64,000 nucleotides of DNA, taken from contig CM030361.1 of assembly GCA_017893485.1 (NCBI GenBank), forward strand, positions 308,241,724-308,305,723, written 5' to 3'. The notes beneath the pieces were generated by a model, which had not been told where the DNA came from, ran no database searches, and saw nothing but the letters and a program-made list of their open reading frames with translations. Shown one piece after another: positions 46,701 through 58,481 of the stretch. Position 1 is the stretch's first letter. Every line of letters begins with the position of its first letter. The translations under genes and the position numbers were made by a program. Origin of the DNA: Hemerocallis citrina. Taxonomy: Eukaryota > Streptophyta > Magnoliopsida > Asparagales > Asphodelaceae.

Positions 46701-49700
46701 GTTGTATATGATTATTCGAGTCCCATGGTTGTCCATTGAATTGAACTACAACAATGGTGCGGGTAATAATAAGAAACATGTTAGAAAATGCTGAAGAATA
46801 TTTTCCGTTCATTAAATGACAACTGAAAAGTGCAACGCTAACTGATCATTGATTTAACTGAAAATATGTGGTTAAAAAGTTATGTACAAGGACAATGAAT
46901 GCCTTTTGAACTGAGACGGCCACATTCATAGGAATATAGATGTTTTTCCAATTGAGGATGAGGAGGAATAACCTATGAGGGCTAAGACATCTACAAAAGT
47001 GAAGTTCAGTATCAATGAGTGCACCATGTTAAAATGATAGTATGGTACTGATGGAATAGGACAAAGAGAAGACCTAAATAAGCATAGATTGAGGCAAGAT
47101 GAATATTCTACTTCAGTTCTAAATAGAGCTGAATAATGAAAAAGGGTTCATGTGGCCAGACCGTCAATTTACAGATAAATGTAGGTTCATGTTTTTTTAC
47201 AAAAACTAGTTGGCAGTGGCGAATACATGATAAGAAACAGATAAATGATATGCTTTTAACTCACATTACCTGCTTAAGCAAATCAGCTTCACTTGAATAG
47301 GGAGACCATTGTATAATCGTTTCTACATTCGTGTTCCAATCAACTGCAGATGACCGTGTCATCTTCTGCCAAACTTGTCCAACTTTCTCATAATCAAGCT
47401 GCAAAAACAATTATAAATATCATATGACATATCTCATTAGTTATATTGAAAGGACGATAATGAATCAGGGACAACTAAAATTGATTATTTGATAAGAAGA
47501 TAGGTCATATCAATGGACAACTGGGAATAGATTCAAGTGGTTCTCCTAAAGCACTTGAAAGGCCTACTTCAACAAACTGGACTTGGAAGATTACATGTTC
47601 CTATTGAATCAGGGAAGATTACAATAGATCATTTGAAAAGAAGCTAGGTCATGCGGATGTACAGCTCGGAATAGATTCATATGGCTCTTCAAAGCACTTG
47701 AAAGCATAGCTTCTAAGCCTACTTTAACAAAATGGACTTGGGAATAGATTACATGTCGCTCACCTAATGGATCAGGGAAGATTAAATAGCTCATTTCAAA
47801 AGAAGCCAGGTCATACGAATATACAGCTGGGAACAGATCAAATGTCACTCCTAAAGCACTTGAAAGGATAACTTCTAAGCCTACTTTAACAAACTGGTCT
47901 TGAGTTTAAACTAAAGCCAATTTAAATCTCATACTATATTGTCGATGTTTTAACTGTTTGTCACCAGGTTAGTCTGGAAGGTTCTCCATCAAAGATATGT
48001 CATTTAAAAATACAGTACCACTTTCTGGGAAATGCCCCCGATATGTTGGGTTGAATCCAACATGTCCTGCAACATGTTTGATAAACAAGTTCTACAAGTT
48101 TTCCTAACACATTGACAGAATTAGGCTTTTAAAGAGAAAGGTTTTTAAGTATCCACCCCAAAAACGGGTACACCATTTACAGTGCAAATCATCTTGCTGC
48201 AGAACTAGCAATCAACTTGATACCTGATTCAATCAAAGTAAAACAATCAAAATTCATAGTCTTGTATAATTGTTCTCTTCAAATGATTATTTAATATTAC
48301 CTTGTCACTATTTATCTTTCTGTCTTAAAATGATATAGAGAGAGGGACAATAAAGGAAACTAAGAGAGTACTTCCATCCTATCCTCTCAAGCAGTCAGGC
48401 TATGTATTATACTCTCTAAATATCTCTTATTCAGTTACTATTTACGAGGATCATATATTACCAAATTTTATGCTAAATTTGGTAAGTGATGTAATCCATG
48501 TTATTAATTTATTACATTAAACATCAAGTTAGAACTCGTCAAGATTTAGTCATGCCAACGAATTTTAGTTTCTATGTATGCATGAGAATTACTAGATGTT
48601 TCCATTTCGATTATGAAGCGTGTTGTAAGAATTAGGTAGATCATACTTGTGCGATAATGAATTTAAATGTAATTTAGACACATTTGAGATAATATATGTA
48701 TTCATTTTCATACAATATGATACCTGGACATTTGCCATATCTTCTGGATATCTGCTACCCGATGTGATTTTTTAGGACATTACTTCTCCAGGCGTCCGAC
48801 ATTTAGAAAACTTGTATATTGTATTACATGGTTTTACTCAAATATCTTCACTACAATAACTAGACTGGGAATGTTGTCATGTGGACACTGAATCTGTAGC
48901 CTCCAACATGTGTAGTACAAAAGCTCTTTTCATCTCTGTGTTATGCTTAGCTTATGCAACATTCTAAATTGATAATAAATTAATAACCATTACGCATCAA
49001 GGAAATAAATGAAGATTATAATGATTAGCGCTTAGGAGGGGGAAATATGTGCATTGTACATGCTTACTATCAGATAATTAGGTGGCGTAATGTGTATAAT
49101 TTTCCAAGAGTAAATGCATAAAATTTTAACATTCAAACCTTGGCATATGAGAAGGTGAAAAGCATGACGTAAACAAGAGAACATTACAAACAATTTAACA
49201 AGTATTTCAATCTCTATGATCCAATGACCGTGTCATAAACTTGTCATTCCAAAAGGTAATAATCATTGAATTACAATTTAATATGCCTGAATAGTAAGCC
49301 ATAGAGACCGAACTAGTTTAGCTCATGAAGTAGATCATATTCACAATTACTACATATAAATGCTTAATCATATCACACATTTTTAGCCTTTTGGCGTAAT
49401 AAGCCATGGTCATATGCAAAGATGCCAGCAGAATTGACCAGTAATGAGCCAACTAAGGATGTATTGAAAATGTTAGTCTACAAGTCCATTGAGCACCCCA
49501 AATTATCCACCATACTAGAATCATGTACTGCAGTTCAATTGACTGTCACATGATCAAATATTTATTTTCATGCTCATTATTAATGGGACACAGAAAAATA
49601 AAGGTAACGGGCATTTGTGGAAATAAGACTTCCTAGAAAAGAACTAGGGATATTGTACAAGCTTCCTTGAAGGCCATGACACAAGCAGCAACGTAGAACC

Positions 49701-52700
49701 ACCTCAGTGGGAAAAAGAAGGCACTTGGAAAGAGTCAACATATATCATTAGGCCTAAAGTCACTAAGGTAAATGCCATGTTGAAAAGAGTCAAAGACTCC
49801 ATTTTTGCCTTCTATAAGGCAAGGACAAAAATAAAAGGTTATCCAAATCTTTAACATAAATGGGATGAATATCTAATACAAGTTGTCCGTAATTACTTGC
49901 CTGTCAATCATCGTTTTTTATTAAATGCTCCCCCCCCCCCCCCAAAAAAAAAAAACAAAACAAAAAAACAAAAAGACAAAAACAAAAAAAAAAAAAAAAC
50001 ACACACACACAACGCAACAAGATTTAACATCCACCCCGCCCCATAAAAGCCCTGGCAAAAAGTTCAAACCCCTATATTTACAACAACAAGGCTTTTTTCC
50101 CAACTAGTTGGGGTCGTCGACTACATAAATCCCGGTTTTCATTCTACTCTGTTTAGCGTAATATTTTCTGTAAGGCCACAAGCTATCATATCTCTTCATA
50201 CAATTTCCACCAAAGTAAGTTTAGGTCTTCCCCTACCCTTAACTCTACCCTCGATATTTATCCAATCACTCTTTCTAACGGAGTACTAGACCTACGTGTG
50301 ACATGTCCAAACCATCTAAGGCGAATCTCTCTTAATTTATCTTGGATAGGATCTACATTTACCATGTCTCGTATATGCTCATTTCTAATTCTATCCTTCT
50401 TGGTTTACCACACATCCATCTTAGCATCATCATCTCCGCTACACTCATTTTTTGAACATGTTTCTTTGTTGCCTAACACTTTACTTCATACATTATTGCT
50501 AGCATAACAGTCGTACTATAAAATTTTCCTACTAACTTCAAAGGTATATGTTTATCACACAAAACACCACTAGCACTTCTCCACTTCGAGCATCCACAGT
50601 CGTTTTTTTAAAAACCCAAAAAACCCATTTTTTAGCAATGGTGGCTCAACTATCATTCGCTAAAAACCTATTTTTTAGAAAAGTAATGAACAGTGCACTT
50701 ATAAATATAGCAGCATATTTTAGCAATCGCCAAATATAGAAGACAAATGATCTTCCATCTGTGAATTCTTTAATATATTTTTTTTCAAAAAATTACTAAA
50801 ATGCCATCAAAATATTTACCAAAAAGCCATTTAAATTAAAAAACCAAAATAATAATAATAATAATAAATGCTCGGACGGAAGATGTTCTTCTGTCCAGCA
50901 ACTTTCCCTCAAATTTTGTAGCTTTAATACTTGGCACAGTATTCGCATTTTCCAGTGCTCCCACTTCCTCTAATTCACCTAAAGAAGCATGAGGAAGGCT
51001 ATCTTCCATCTCAAGTGTCCCTGTCGAATCCTGCTTTTCTTTTTTGCCGATAGGACCATCAGTTCCTCTTGATTCAGAGGCTTTCCTCTTAGAAGTTCCA
51101 CCAGCCCTCCGACGAGAAAGATCCTTTTCCAGAGTATTTTGAAATGTTTCTCTGAAACTAATATTTCCCTTCTTGAGATACTTTTCAAATTCAGTACTGC
51201 ATTTGACAGGATCCACGTACAAGTATTCATAGCATCCATACATCCGAACCAGGACTCCATTTTTTGCTTTCTTCTTTGGTGTGAAAATCACTCTTCTCTC
51301 ATCTACCACCTGACCAGGCCACCAAGAATCAACACTGGTTCTTATCCATACAATATTCCCAGATTGGAACGGCATTAACTGATCACCATCGCATTTGGTG
51401 GCTACTAACTCACTCTGAACTTGACTTCCATCACTAGCCAAGTTCTTACTTGTCATATTATCTTTTGATATCTACAGATAAAAACTCCCTTTCAGACACT
51501 CCTCTCACATACTGTGATCTCGTAGGTGATAGAAATTTCTCATAGAAAGTCGACAAAGCATTGTGTCGCAGATGGGGAGGAAGATACCCAACCTGCGATT
51601 TCCTGGTTGATGTTGATTTCTCAAATGCATTTCGTCGAGCAGTTGGTGTTTGCCAAGAACCGCCACTATCTTCAAACTTCCCACGCTCCTTTGATCGCCG
51701 AGGCTGATGAATGCAGCGCGAATCTTGAAACAATCGATCCAGCTTTAACTCCAATTGCTCCAATCTCTCTTCAAGTTCTTGATCAACTTCTTGATCGAAG
51801 ACTTGGTCGGAGATTAGATGTCGTGGAGACAGCCGAGGTGAAGAATAACCCCCACCACCGTCAACGACCCCATTGTGACGAATTTCCGACCTCCTACGCT
51901 GGTGACGAGACTCGACGATCAATAGCCATTTAAGATCGGACGACTTATGGAGTTCGACACCGTAATCAGTGGAACTCCTCGCTGTCTGGTTCTTTGAACC
52001 GGCCTTGGATCGAAATCCATAGTCAAGGTTCCGCGAACTTTCGATCTCACCATCGAATTTGGTCGTCGTCATCGCAGGATCGTGAAGCTCTGATACCATT
52101 GTTCCAGCTCGACCTCTCGCAGCGACTGGAATCGCAGCGTGCCGTCTTCTCTCCATTCGATTACCTGCAAACCCTAGCTGGAAATCAAGAAGAGGGAAGG
52201 AAGGAGACGATGAACAGTAATTCTTAATTTGGAAGTCTATTCATATCTGAAACATGTACAGGATGGGTTTATATAAAAGGAATTTACGTGCAAAACACGT
52301 GTTAGGACAGACTGGTACCCATTCAGTTGGATTTATACGCTAATTACATGGTATATTTACAAATAAACCCTTCTAAGAAAAATAATACTCTGAGGACTGA
52401 AACGAAAGACAACTGATACATCATCCTCTTCAACTTCAGCTTCTTCAGCTCATTCCGACTTTACTCAGCTTCTCCGAACATCACCTATCGCTTGAGTAAG
52501 ATCCAACTGAGGAGTTCCTCTTTTAGATACGTACTTCCTCCTAAATTGTTATTTAGTCATAATCCTAATACCAAGTGAAACCCTAATTGTAGTCTACTCA
52601 CGTAACTCATCTATACATGAAACTTCTCAAAGGATCTGACCAATATTTTGCCCAGAGTGGATTCCACCCCTAAAGTAAAATCCATTTTGATGCCCTGCAG

Positions 52701-54947
52701 GGATCAGTAATAGACAAGTTACAAACCTTGCTACTAAATATAATAGGCTTTAGGCTTAGGGCAACAAGCATCTTTTATATGCCAAAGTTAGTCAGCCATT
52801 TGATTGGTCGTTCATGAAATAGCATGGCATAGATAACGCAACCCTCAGATTACATGCAGGAAGTTTCTTTTTCTCGAGTAAATATAGAGTTTAAAGCGAC
52901 GCGTTGCAATAAAAAGTGCATCTGCCCATTACTACAAAAAGTTCAAGCCAAAGTTGGGGGCCTACAACTACAAAATTCACCAATTTTACAGCATACTGAG
53001 ATGTCACCTCAATTTTTTAAGGACCCTAACAAACTTTCGAAGGCACTATAAATAGGCATTCTCTAATCGAAGTTACCTTAATCAATCAACAAACAAGTGA
53101 ATTCTTGATGCAAATACCTATAGAAACAAAACAAAACATACTCTCCAAGAGACTAATGTACTAATTTCAATTAGATTCATGAAAAATTGTTGAGTGTTTC
53201 AATAAATATGAAAATAATATGATATGACAGGAGGAATAATACAGCTTACCATAGGAACTACAATGTCTTCTTTTCCAGTGTTCCTCAAAAAGGTGTAAGA
53301 GAGCAATCCGATGCTTTGTGTGCGGCTAACGGACAAGTCCAAACATTAATCAGCAAGTTTGTTGACCAAATGAAAGATAATACACAATAACATAATTTCA
53401 ACAAATAATTTAACTAACAAGGACTAAAGAATCCACTTTGTTGCATAAAGATATTGATTAATTTGGACAGCTCTGTCAATGCAAAATCTCATGATGCGCA
53501 ATTCTTATGGAGGAGAAAGTATACTTAACTTTTAGGAACTACTATGAAAGGAAGTAAATACATTAATAAGTAATTTTTGAAGCTCACCTAGAAGAAACTA
53601 AGCAATTAACATTGAAAGAGAGAGGGGGTATAGAAAGAAAACCAGGTCAAATGCAATAATTTTTTGCAGGCAAATCTAGTATGAACCATGTACACAGCAA
53701 TTCTATGGTACTTGAAACCAAGAATAGTCTTACGCACAATTACGTGCAAAGATGTAAATCATTGTCTTTGTGCGCGCGTCTATGACTAAATCATATAAAT
53801 ACCTTATTTAAGCACAGAGAACAGTATTTCGCACAACTAAATGCAACGACGCAAACTATTGTGTGTTCATGTGAGTGAGTGAGTATAACCAAAACATATG
53901 AAAACACATATCTGGACTATAAAAAATCAACCTTCCATCATTTCCAAGACTCCGGGAGAACACAATAACATCTGCGCCTAATCTCATTGTACTCGTCTTA
54001 AAACCATTCCCATCTAGCATATACAAACAAGGTACGTTTAGAAACCCATTAAAACATTCAGTAAAATGCAAGATAACTTCTGCAGAGAGTTAAACTTCGT
54101 TAGACACAATTAACAACTCACATTGGCCAATGGTATTTGCAATTTTGCTTTTGGCTGAATAACCCAAAGATATGCACTTCCGCATTTTATCAGGGTTCAT
54201 TCCCCCACCATTATCTGTGCAGAAATAGACTGATAAAGCTCTTTGACATTAACTTCACAACAGGGTAAGCAAAATTAAAAACTACTTCATTGCCACACAA
54301 ATAAACAAACATTCAATCAAACAATTAAATTTATAATATAAACTGCAAGGCGACATTAATACATTATAGTTTCTCAACATCGTCCTCACCAACTGTACAA
54401 TGCAACTTTTGGAAAATTGAAAGGATCATCACCTAAAGTTTTGAGTAAAAACTGTATTAAGGCATTAGCATGATGTTCTTCGTTGGTGCACACAAGTTCA
54501 AATTACTTTCTTTCAATCACTAGATTATTAACATGTGTAATAAACATAAAATTTTCTTTCATTATGAGAGCCTTGTTTATCTCGTCACTGCATAATAATT
54601 CTCCTCAATTTCCAAAGCGCATGGAACACATATGCTGGAACCTCATTTATCCCCACTCAAAAGTCCAACCAAACACACCTTTCTCCCTTATATAATATTA
54701 CTACAGATTTGGCGTAGAAAAGACAGCATGCAAGTTATGCCATTTAAGATTGTGAAAGAAGGAATAACTATCAAAGTGCACCCTCTTTTCTTCCCCAAAT
54801 ATCATGGGACGAAATTAAAAAATGCCAATGCCATTATTCAAACTTAAGGTGAAATTCAAATGAAAAATGAGAATCACAACTTTTAATTCTTCAACTTCTT
54901 CTTCTACGATGATCAAAACAACAACAACAACAACAAAAACAAACAAA

Positions 54948-55000
<53 letters not shown>

Positions 55001-57795
55001 CTTCTACGCAGAGTAGATAAGTTACAACCTTAAGGTGTCAGCGATATCAATAATCAAGACATTTCTAACTAATCTACAGGATCACGAGAAATTGGGAATT
55101 GTTCTTTTGTTGAATCGCAGATTTTGTAGTGTGTACAATAACTGTACCTTTGTTAATGATGTTCAATTCAATCCATATCCTCAACTCCATTATTATTAAT
55201 GTTGTAACAAACATTAAAATATTAATTTTTCTTTGAAAATTGTATAACAATAACATCAGATCACACAGGTAGTCAAGATCAAGGCAACATTTAGGTTTCG
55301 ATCACACAGGTATGACACAGGAGAAGGGAACGGCATCAGCCATATCCAACACTACCCTATACTGCTCAGACAAATATCTAAAAAAACAATAAACAAAACC
55401 CTTTTAATTCTCATGTTCCAATTCATGAGGAAATAGAGAAAGAAGTGAAGCTTATAACCTTCAATTAGCAACATTCTCGTTCCATCTTTCCCGTTATTGA
55501 GAACATCCATCTTCACAAAGGTAGCTCCATTGCAAACCTAAGGAAAAGTATAATGTTTCCCATAACATAATTGAGATGGTTAAGGCGCATATATAGTCAA
55601 TTAAACCTCAAATATATCAAAAGTATATACCTCATCAAGAGCATTGTCCAAAAGCTCAGCAAAAGCTGTTGAAGTGATATGATACATTAATAATTAATGA
55701 ATAGAAACAGAAAATAGGACAACAATACTTGACAAAGATCCCCCCTATTGCAAGAAAATTACCTCCCAAAGCCCACTTGTGGCTGGTAGCATTTGAATGC
55801 AAAAACTTGGGATGAACCCTTACATGATCCATGCCTAATCCTGAAATAATAAAAATAACTTCATAACGTAATTATGACAATGTTTCTATGTCTTACGACC
55901 AATAATGAATACAAATGATAAACTTGCAAACTTTTGGAATAATATATCTTTTCATTAGTGATTCCATACAGTCTTATTTCTTGTGAAAAGAAAAAACCAT
56001 AAATGCCATTCCAATCCCCTCCTCGAATACCAAAATAAGAAAAACAAAATATAGTTAAGCAATCCTAATTCAACCCTAACATTTAAGAAAATAAGTACAA
56101 CAATCAAAAAGTTTTAGAAATCGTCATACCCTCTAAATTATGCCTTTATCCCCTTCACCTCAATAACAAAAAGTCTATGCATGCTTCTTACCACACTATG
56201 CATTCTTCCTTATTAAATTGATATATTATGTCACCATTTCATACTTCCAACACTGCGTGCAATAAAAGAATTAAATAGCCATTCGTTTATCACAATAAAT
56301 CAACAACATATACACCATACAAAGCATAGTGCACAGACTCAATCGTCTTAGAAACTGAAAGGCCAATGCCTTGATTTCTCATCCTTCGCATTGCTATCTA
56401 AAAAGTACGTGTAGCGACTAAGGGCCCACCAACTCTGGCCAGCTAGCCGAGATGGATGTTTGGTAAATTAGCCTAAAACCCTATATGACCCAAAAGGGAA
56501 ATCCCTTATAGGAGTCTAGGGTCAAAACTAATCAACCATCCCACCATCTCTTTGTTTTTTACATATGGGACTATTCGAGCCACAACCCCAACAATCTCCA
56601 CATTGGCTCGAATCAGAGCCTAAACCATGGAGAATGTTGATAGTCCTCCACCTTGGACTATATTTTTTGAATCTCCGCCAATGCTTTTGACTCAACTTTT
56701 GTGTTTGCCACCTTGATTCGACACATTTGTCTTTCGTCAATCACCTCATTAACACAGCAAGAATATGCCCTTATCTGCTTGTTGACTCAACACCTATGTT
56801 TTCCATCAATCATCTTATTGACACAACAAGACAATGCCTTCCTGCAATCTTTTATTGACTTGACAAACCTTTTCATCATTGACTTGACATGATAGCTCGA
56901 TTAACATCCCGCATTCCTAATACTATTTGTAGAAACTAAGGGTCTACCAACTTTGGCCCGCTAGTCCAGATGGATGTTTTCAGTACGGGCATGGAAACAA
57001 AGCAATATAACTTGGCAACACTACAATTCCTTAAGAATAAAACCGACACAACACGATGGAAACACGGAGGTGAACTTACAAGGAAAGGGGCGGGGCGGGG
57101 GGGGGGGCTTCATCCCACTATACCCAATCTACATACAATGTACACAATCTACCTACTAATTTCAACATACCAGTTCTAAGAAATACAAAGATGCACAATT
57201 CACATCATCACAAATCATCCGAAATAAGGTCGCACGTGGGGGATAAAATAAACAAGAATGTGATGATAGCATCTTGCAACCTTAAAGACTAACTACATTG
57301 TTATTACACATCCTAAAAAGAACAATGAAGAAGTGCAATCACTTTGTTCTTGCTTCACAAATCAAGAGCTCCCCTCGGCACGTGCTACTCGGGTGACACA
57401 AATGAATATTTTTTAAAATTGAAAAAAAAAAAATCAACAAAATTACCAATAGAAGTGGAAACATCGACGGCATCGCTCCCTTCGTAATCCCCCGCCTTCC
57501 AAAACTGCTTGCTCCCTACGACCCTCGCGGCGGTGGTTCCCACAGCCACGTGGCGGACGTGGTCCGGCGCGATCGGATCGAGGAACCCCGACGGCAGCTC
57601 AGCGCCGCCCGACCGCCGCCGCTTCTCAGATCCGACGGCCGAAACCCTAGCTCGCTTTCTGATGAGCACGTCATCGACCCCGGAGTCGTAGTCGTCGTCG
57701 CTGCTACTCAGCTCGATGAACTCGACCGGTCCGTGCTGACGTGGCAGCGCGGGGTTCGGCCGCTCGATCGCCTCTTCCTTCACCGCCTCCACCAT
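37157..57795 (-). CDS. MORC4/7-like: MORC-family GHKL ATPase (MORC4/MORC7-like)
   Basis: Plant MORC proteins are nuclear ATPases that compact chromatin and enforce silencing by RNA-directed DNA methylation. Twenty coding exons with GT/AG borders and matching phases read 57447-57795, 55763-55840, 55631-55665, 55459-55537, 54122-54214, 53932-54013, 53250-53325, 47270-47398, 46647-46745, 46378-46479, 43145-43303, 42963-43058, 42456-42507, 42263-42374, 42107-42177, 40225-40721, 39370-39461, 39211-39286, 37446-37568 and 37157-37219. They total 2463 bases, or 820 residues, the length of the MORC4 class rather than the shorter MORC1/2/6. The ATPase carries HSNATSHKWALG, ELLDNALDE, DNGGGMNPDK and GNGFKTSTMRLGADVIVF. 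An S5-like domain with YLRLPRGFRMILRG and YWSTNCHKIGYAPRRNKR follows, then a serine-rich linker and a coiled coil. No stop or frame break was met. Confidence 0.95.
41325..41501 (+). mobile_element. 177-bp non-autonomous Helitron in MORC intron 15
   Basis: It begins TCTCTACTAATATAATGGGAG and ends with hairpin ACGTGCATCGCACGT, five bases, then CTACTAG. It sits between A and T without target duplication, as expected for Helitrons. A second hairpin, CCCGTGCAACGCACGTG, lies inside. It is the best preserved of the unit family found at 19148-21015 and 36000-36430. Confidence 0.75.
43759..43890 (-). repeat. 66-bp perfect tandem pair in MORC intron 10/11 boundary region
   Basis: AACACTATTTTAGTGTTTGA begins both units (43759, 43825), which are nearly identical. 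Each unit contains a small hairpin CACTATTTTAGTG. It lies in the intron between exons 10 and 11. Confidence 0.9.
43911..46377 (-). other. MORC intron 10, long interior
   Basis: No exon is seen. An AAT-rich stretch at 44745-44970 would code for Asn/Ser runs in one frame. A short ORF at 45179-45379 contains EVGQGTEISFWHKIA, faintly like the zinc-finger region after plant LINE reverse transcriptases. This is too weak for a call. Confidence 0.4.
47462..47905 (-). repeat. Three tandem units of about 150 bp in MORC intron 7
   Basis: Units start with (G)GAATCAGGGA or GGATCAGGGAAGATTA at 47462, 47606 and 47769. Each contains AAAGCACTTGAAAGG and CCTACTT(T/C)AACAAA(A/C)TGG. They lie just upstream, in gene direction, of exon 8. 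Confidence 0.8.
49935..50012 (+). repeat. Poly-C / poly-A low-complexity run
   Basis: C14, then A-rich, then (AC)n, adjoining the tail side of the LINE at 50072-50586. It may derive from the LINE's tail region. Confidence 0.8.
50072..50586 (-). mobile_element. 5'-truncated RTE-type LINE in MORC intron 7
   Basis: Read on the minus strand, it encodes decayed forms of the C-terminal RTE signature: WRSASGVLCDKHIPLKV, MSVAEMMMLRWMCGK, IRDMVNVDPI-like and LRWFGHV. It then ends with GACCCCAACTAGTTGGG, a few bases, and a (TTG)n tail. These are hallmarks of plant RTE LINEs. Multiple stops are present. The 5' side is cut at MITE-6. Same orientation as the MORC gene. Confidence 0.88.
50588..50900. mobile_element. 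MITE-6, truncated
   Basis: Only one end is present, GAGCATCCACAGTCGTTT. The interior includes ATGATCTTCCATCTG and CGGACGGAAGATGTTCTTCTG, the hairpin style of MITE-1 and MITE-3. The other terminus is lost where PWWP coding sequence begins. No TAA is seen at the left end (TTC instead). Confidence 0.65.
50836..51473 (-). CDS. PWWP-domain ORF inside MORC intron 7
   Basis: The ORF from ATG 51456 encodes 206 residues. FQSGNIVWIRTSVDSWWPGQ is a PWWP core (here SWWPG), followed by GVLVRMYGCYEYLYVDP and a basic helical stretch with KKGNISFRETFQ. PWWP domains bind methylated histone tails and DNA. Residues after about 120 are basic then acidic and disordered. The last 30 codons run into MITE-6 sequence, so the original C-terminus is missing. 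TTTATCTGTAG at 51474-51484 would be a good splice acceptor, so this could be one exon of a captured gene. It is not in the MORC reading frame. Origin by retroelement capture is inferred. Confidence 0.6.
51458..52156 (-). CDS. ORF of unknown function, LTR-element-like leader
   Basis: A 232-codon open frame ends one base before the PWWP ORF start. It has MTTTKFDGEIE near the primer-like site, a coiled-coil piece QEVDQELEERLEQLELKLDRL, and QVGYLPPHLRHN. The coiled coil after a short leader recalls some Ty3/gypsy Gag N-termini, but no zinc knuckle or other pol domain follows. I do not recognise the full protein. It may be a Gag remnant fused to captured host exons. Confidence 0.4.
   Translation of the reverse strand: MERRRHAAIPVAARGRAGTMVSELHDPAMTTTKFDGEIESSRNLDYGFRSKAGSKNQTARSSTDYGVELHKSSDLKWLLIVESRHQRRRSEIRHNGVVDGGGGYSSPRLSPRHLISDQVFDQEVDQELEERLEQLELKLDRLFQDSRCIHQPRRSKERGKFEDSGGSWQTPTARRNAFEKSTSTRKSQVGYLPPHLRHNALSTFYEKFLSPTRSQYVRGVSEREFLSVDIKR
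52087..52098 (-). other. Primer-binding-site-like sequence
   Basis: Minus strand TGGTATCAGAGC, complementary to initiator tRNA, preceded by GGAACA as at an LTR end. Confidence 0.6.
52099..52440 (-). mobile_element. Possible 5' LTR of an intronic element
   Basis: The sequence upstream of the primer site on the minus strand has TTTTATATAAACCC (TATA box, 52264-52280) and ends ...GGAACA. The distal end is not certain and no partner LTR was found on the other side, where MITE-6 and the LINE lie. Confidence 0.4.
53250..55840 (-). other. MORC exons 2-7: GHKL ATPase module
   Basis: Residues about 117-264. The magnesium-binding N box is E146 to N150 (ELLDN). The nucleotide lid and base-contact motifs are D181-G185 (DNGGG) and G213-G215 (YGNG, followed by FKTSTMRLG). 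All key residues of the Bergerat fold are present, so ATP binding should be intact. Confidence 0.93.
54946..54998 (+). repeat. (CA)n microsatellite in MORC intron 4
   Basis: AACAACAAC then ACAAACAAACA grading into more than twenty CA units. Confidence 0.95.
56410..56975 (-). mobile_element. TRIM-like miniature LTR element in MORC intron 1
   Basis: Minus strand TGTTGGGGTTGTGGCTC (from 56593), preceded by purine tract GTGGAGAT, looks like a 3' LTR ending TCGCTACA at 56410 (184 bases). The last 50 bases recur at 56928-56975, ending TTTCTACA, as a partial 5' LTR. The interior is about 330 bases with no ORF of note. No primer site was found, so the call is tentative. Confidence 0.45.
57079..57110 (+). 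repeat. G-rich tract in MORC intron 1
   Basis: AAAGGGGCGGGGCGGGG followed by more G, with potential G-quadruplex on the plus strand (template strand of the gene). Confidence 0.85.
57447..57795 (-). other. MORC exon 1: acidic SUMO-interaction-like motif and NLS
   Basis: Residues 1-116 are mostly disordered. VEFIELSSSDDD (residues about 24-35) matches a SUMO-interacting motif, a hydrophobic core followed by serines and acids. RKRAR and KRRR downstream are likely nuclear localisation signals. GFLDPIAP and SKQFWKAGDYEG near the end are conserved in plant MORCs just before the ATPase. This exon is GC-rich, unlike the rest of the gene. Function is inferred from motifs. Confidence 0.75.
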
Positions 57796-58040
57796 TTTGA
57801 CTGGGGAGAGGGAGAAAGAGCGTAGGCTTTTTGAGAGTGCGGAATTTATGTAAAGTTTATTTCATTTTTATTTGTTTTTGCGTTTTTTTAGGACGGAAGT
57901 TGGAGCGCGTGCGGATGAAACTACTAGAATGCCCCTGAGGTTGTGTGTTGGTTCGTCTGGCTTTTAAACCGTTTGTTTAAGGGGAGTGTAGAATATAATT
58001 ACGATAATTTATTAGGACTGAATTGCAATAATGCTAGAGC
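57796..58040 (-). promoter_or_regulatory. MORC 5' leader and promoter region
   Basis: The first 40 bases before the ATG are CT-rich on the coding strand. No clear TATA box was found, consistent with a broadly expressed chromatin gene. The extent is inferred. Confidence 0.4.
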
Positions 58041-58478
58041 TGCTACCAATTTTACTACATTTTTCTTTACTACCTTAGGTGGTACAGTCCAATAGGTAAG
58101 GGATGATAGAGTAGGTGGGAGAACTCTCCAATGGGAGTATGTCACGTAGTGAAGAAAATGGTAGTGAAATTGATAGTGGCCAAAGCATTACTCTTTTCGG
58201 GATGTGTGATGCCGGGGTTGGTTGACACGTGGCAGTGGAAGATTGATTGATGGATATAGTCTGTTTTTCCCCAAAAAAAACACCAAAGGAGTTTGGAATT
58301 TTGTTTATTGAGAAGTGTGGAGAGTTTGAAAATGCTGTCAAATAATTGAAAGCCATACTAGCGCTGTAGGAGATGTAGAATTTTACCTATTGCAGCAACT
58401 AGATACATTGCTCCTTTAAAAGAACAAGTAGATTCTTTTAAGATGCGAGCAAGCTTTTTTTTCTAAGCTGTATTCCAC
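58041..58478. other. Intergenic
   Basis: AATTTTACTACATTTTTC at about 58048 recurs in variant form at about 60210, on the other side of the MITE pair. No gene is seen. Confidence 0.4.
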
Positions 58479-58481
58479 TAA

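Larger units (their letters stand above)
42107..47398 (-). other. MORC exons 8-15: S5-like transducer
   Basis: Residues about 265-537. They include VVPMLDYEK at the exon 7/8 join, HGTRIIIYNLWEDDQGDLELDF, SYASILYLRLPRG, YHKNRLIKPFWRVWN and GVLEANFVEPAHDKQGFER. These are standard MORC transducer signatures that couple ATP binding to dimerisation. Confidence 0.92.
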
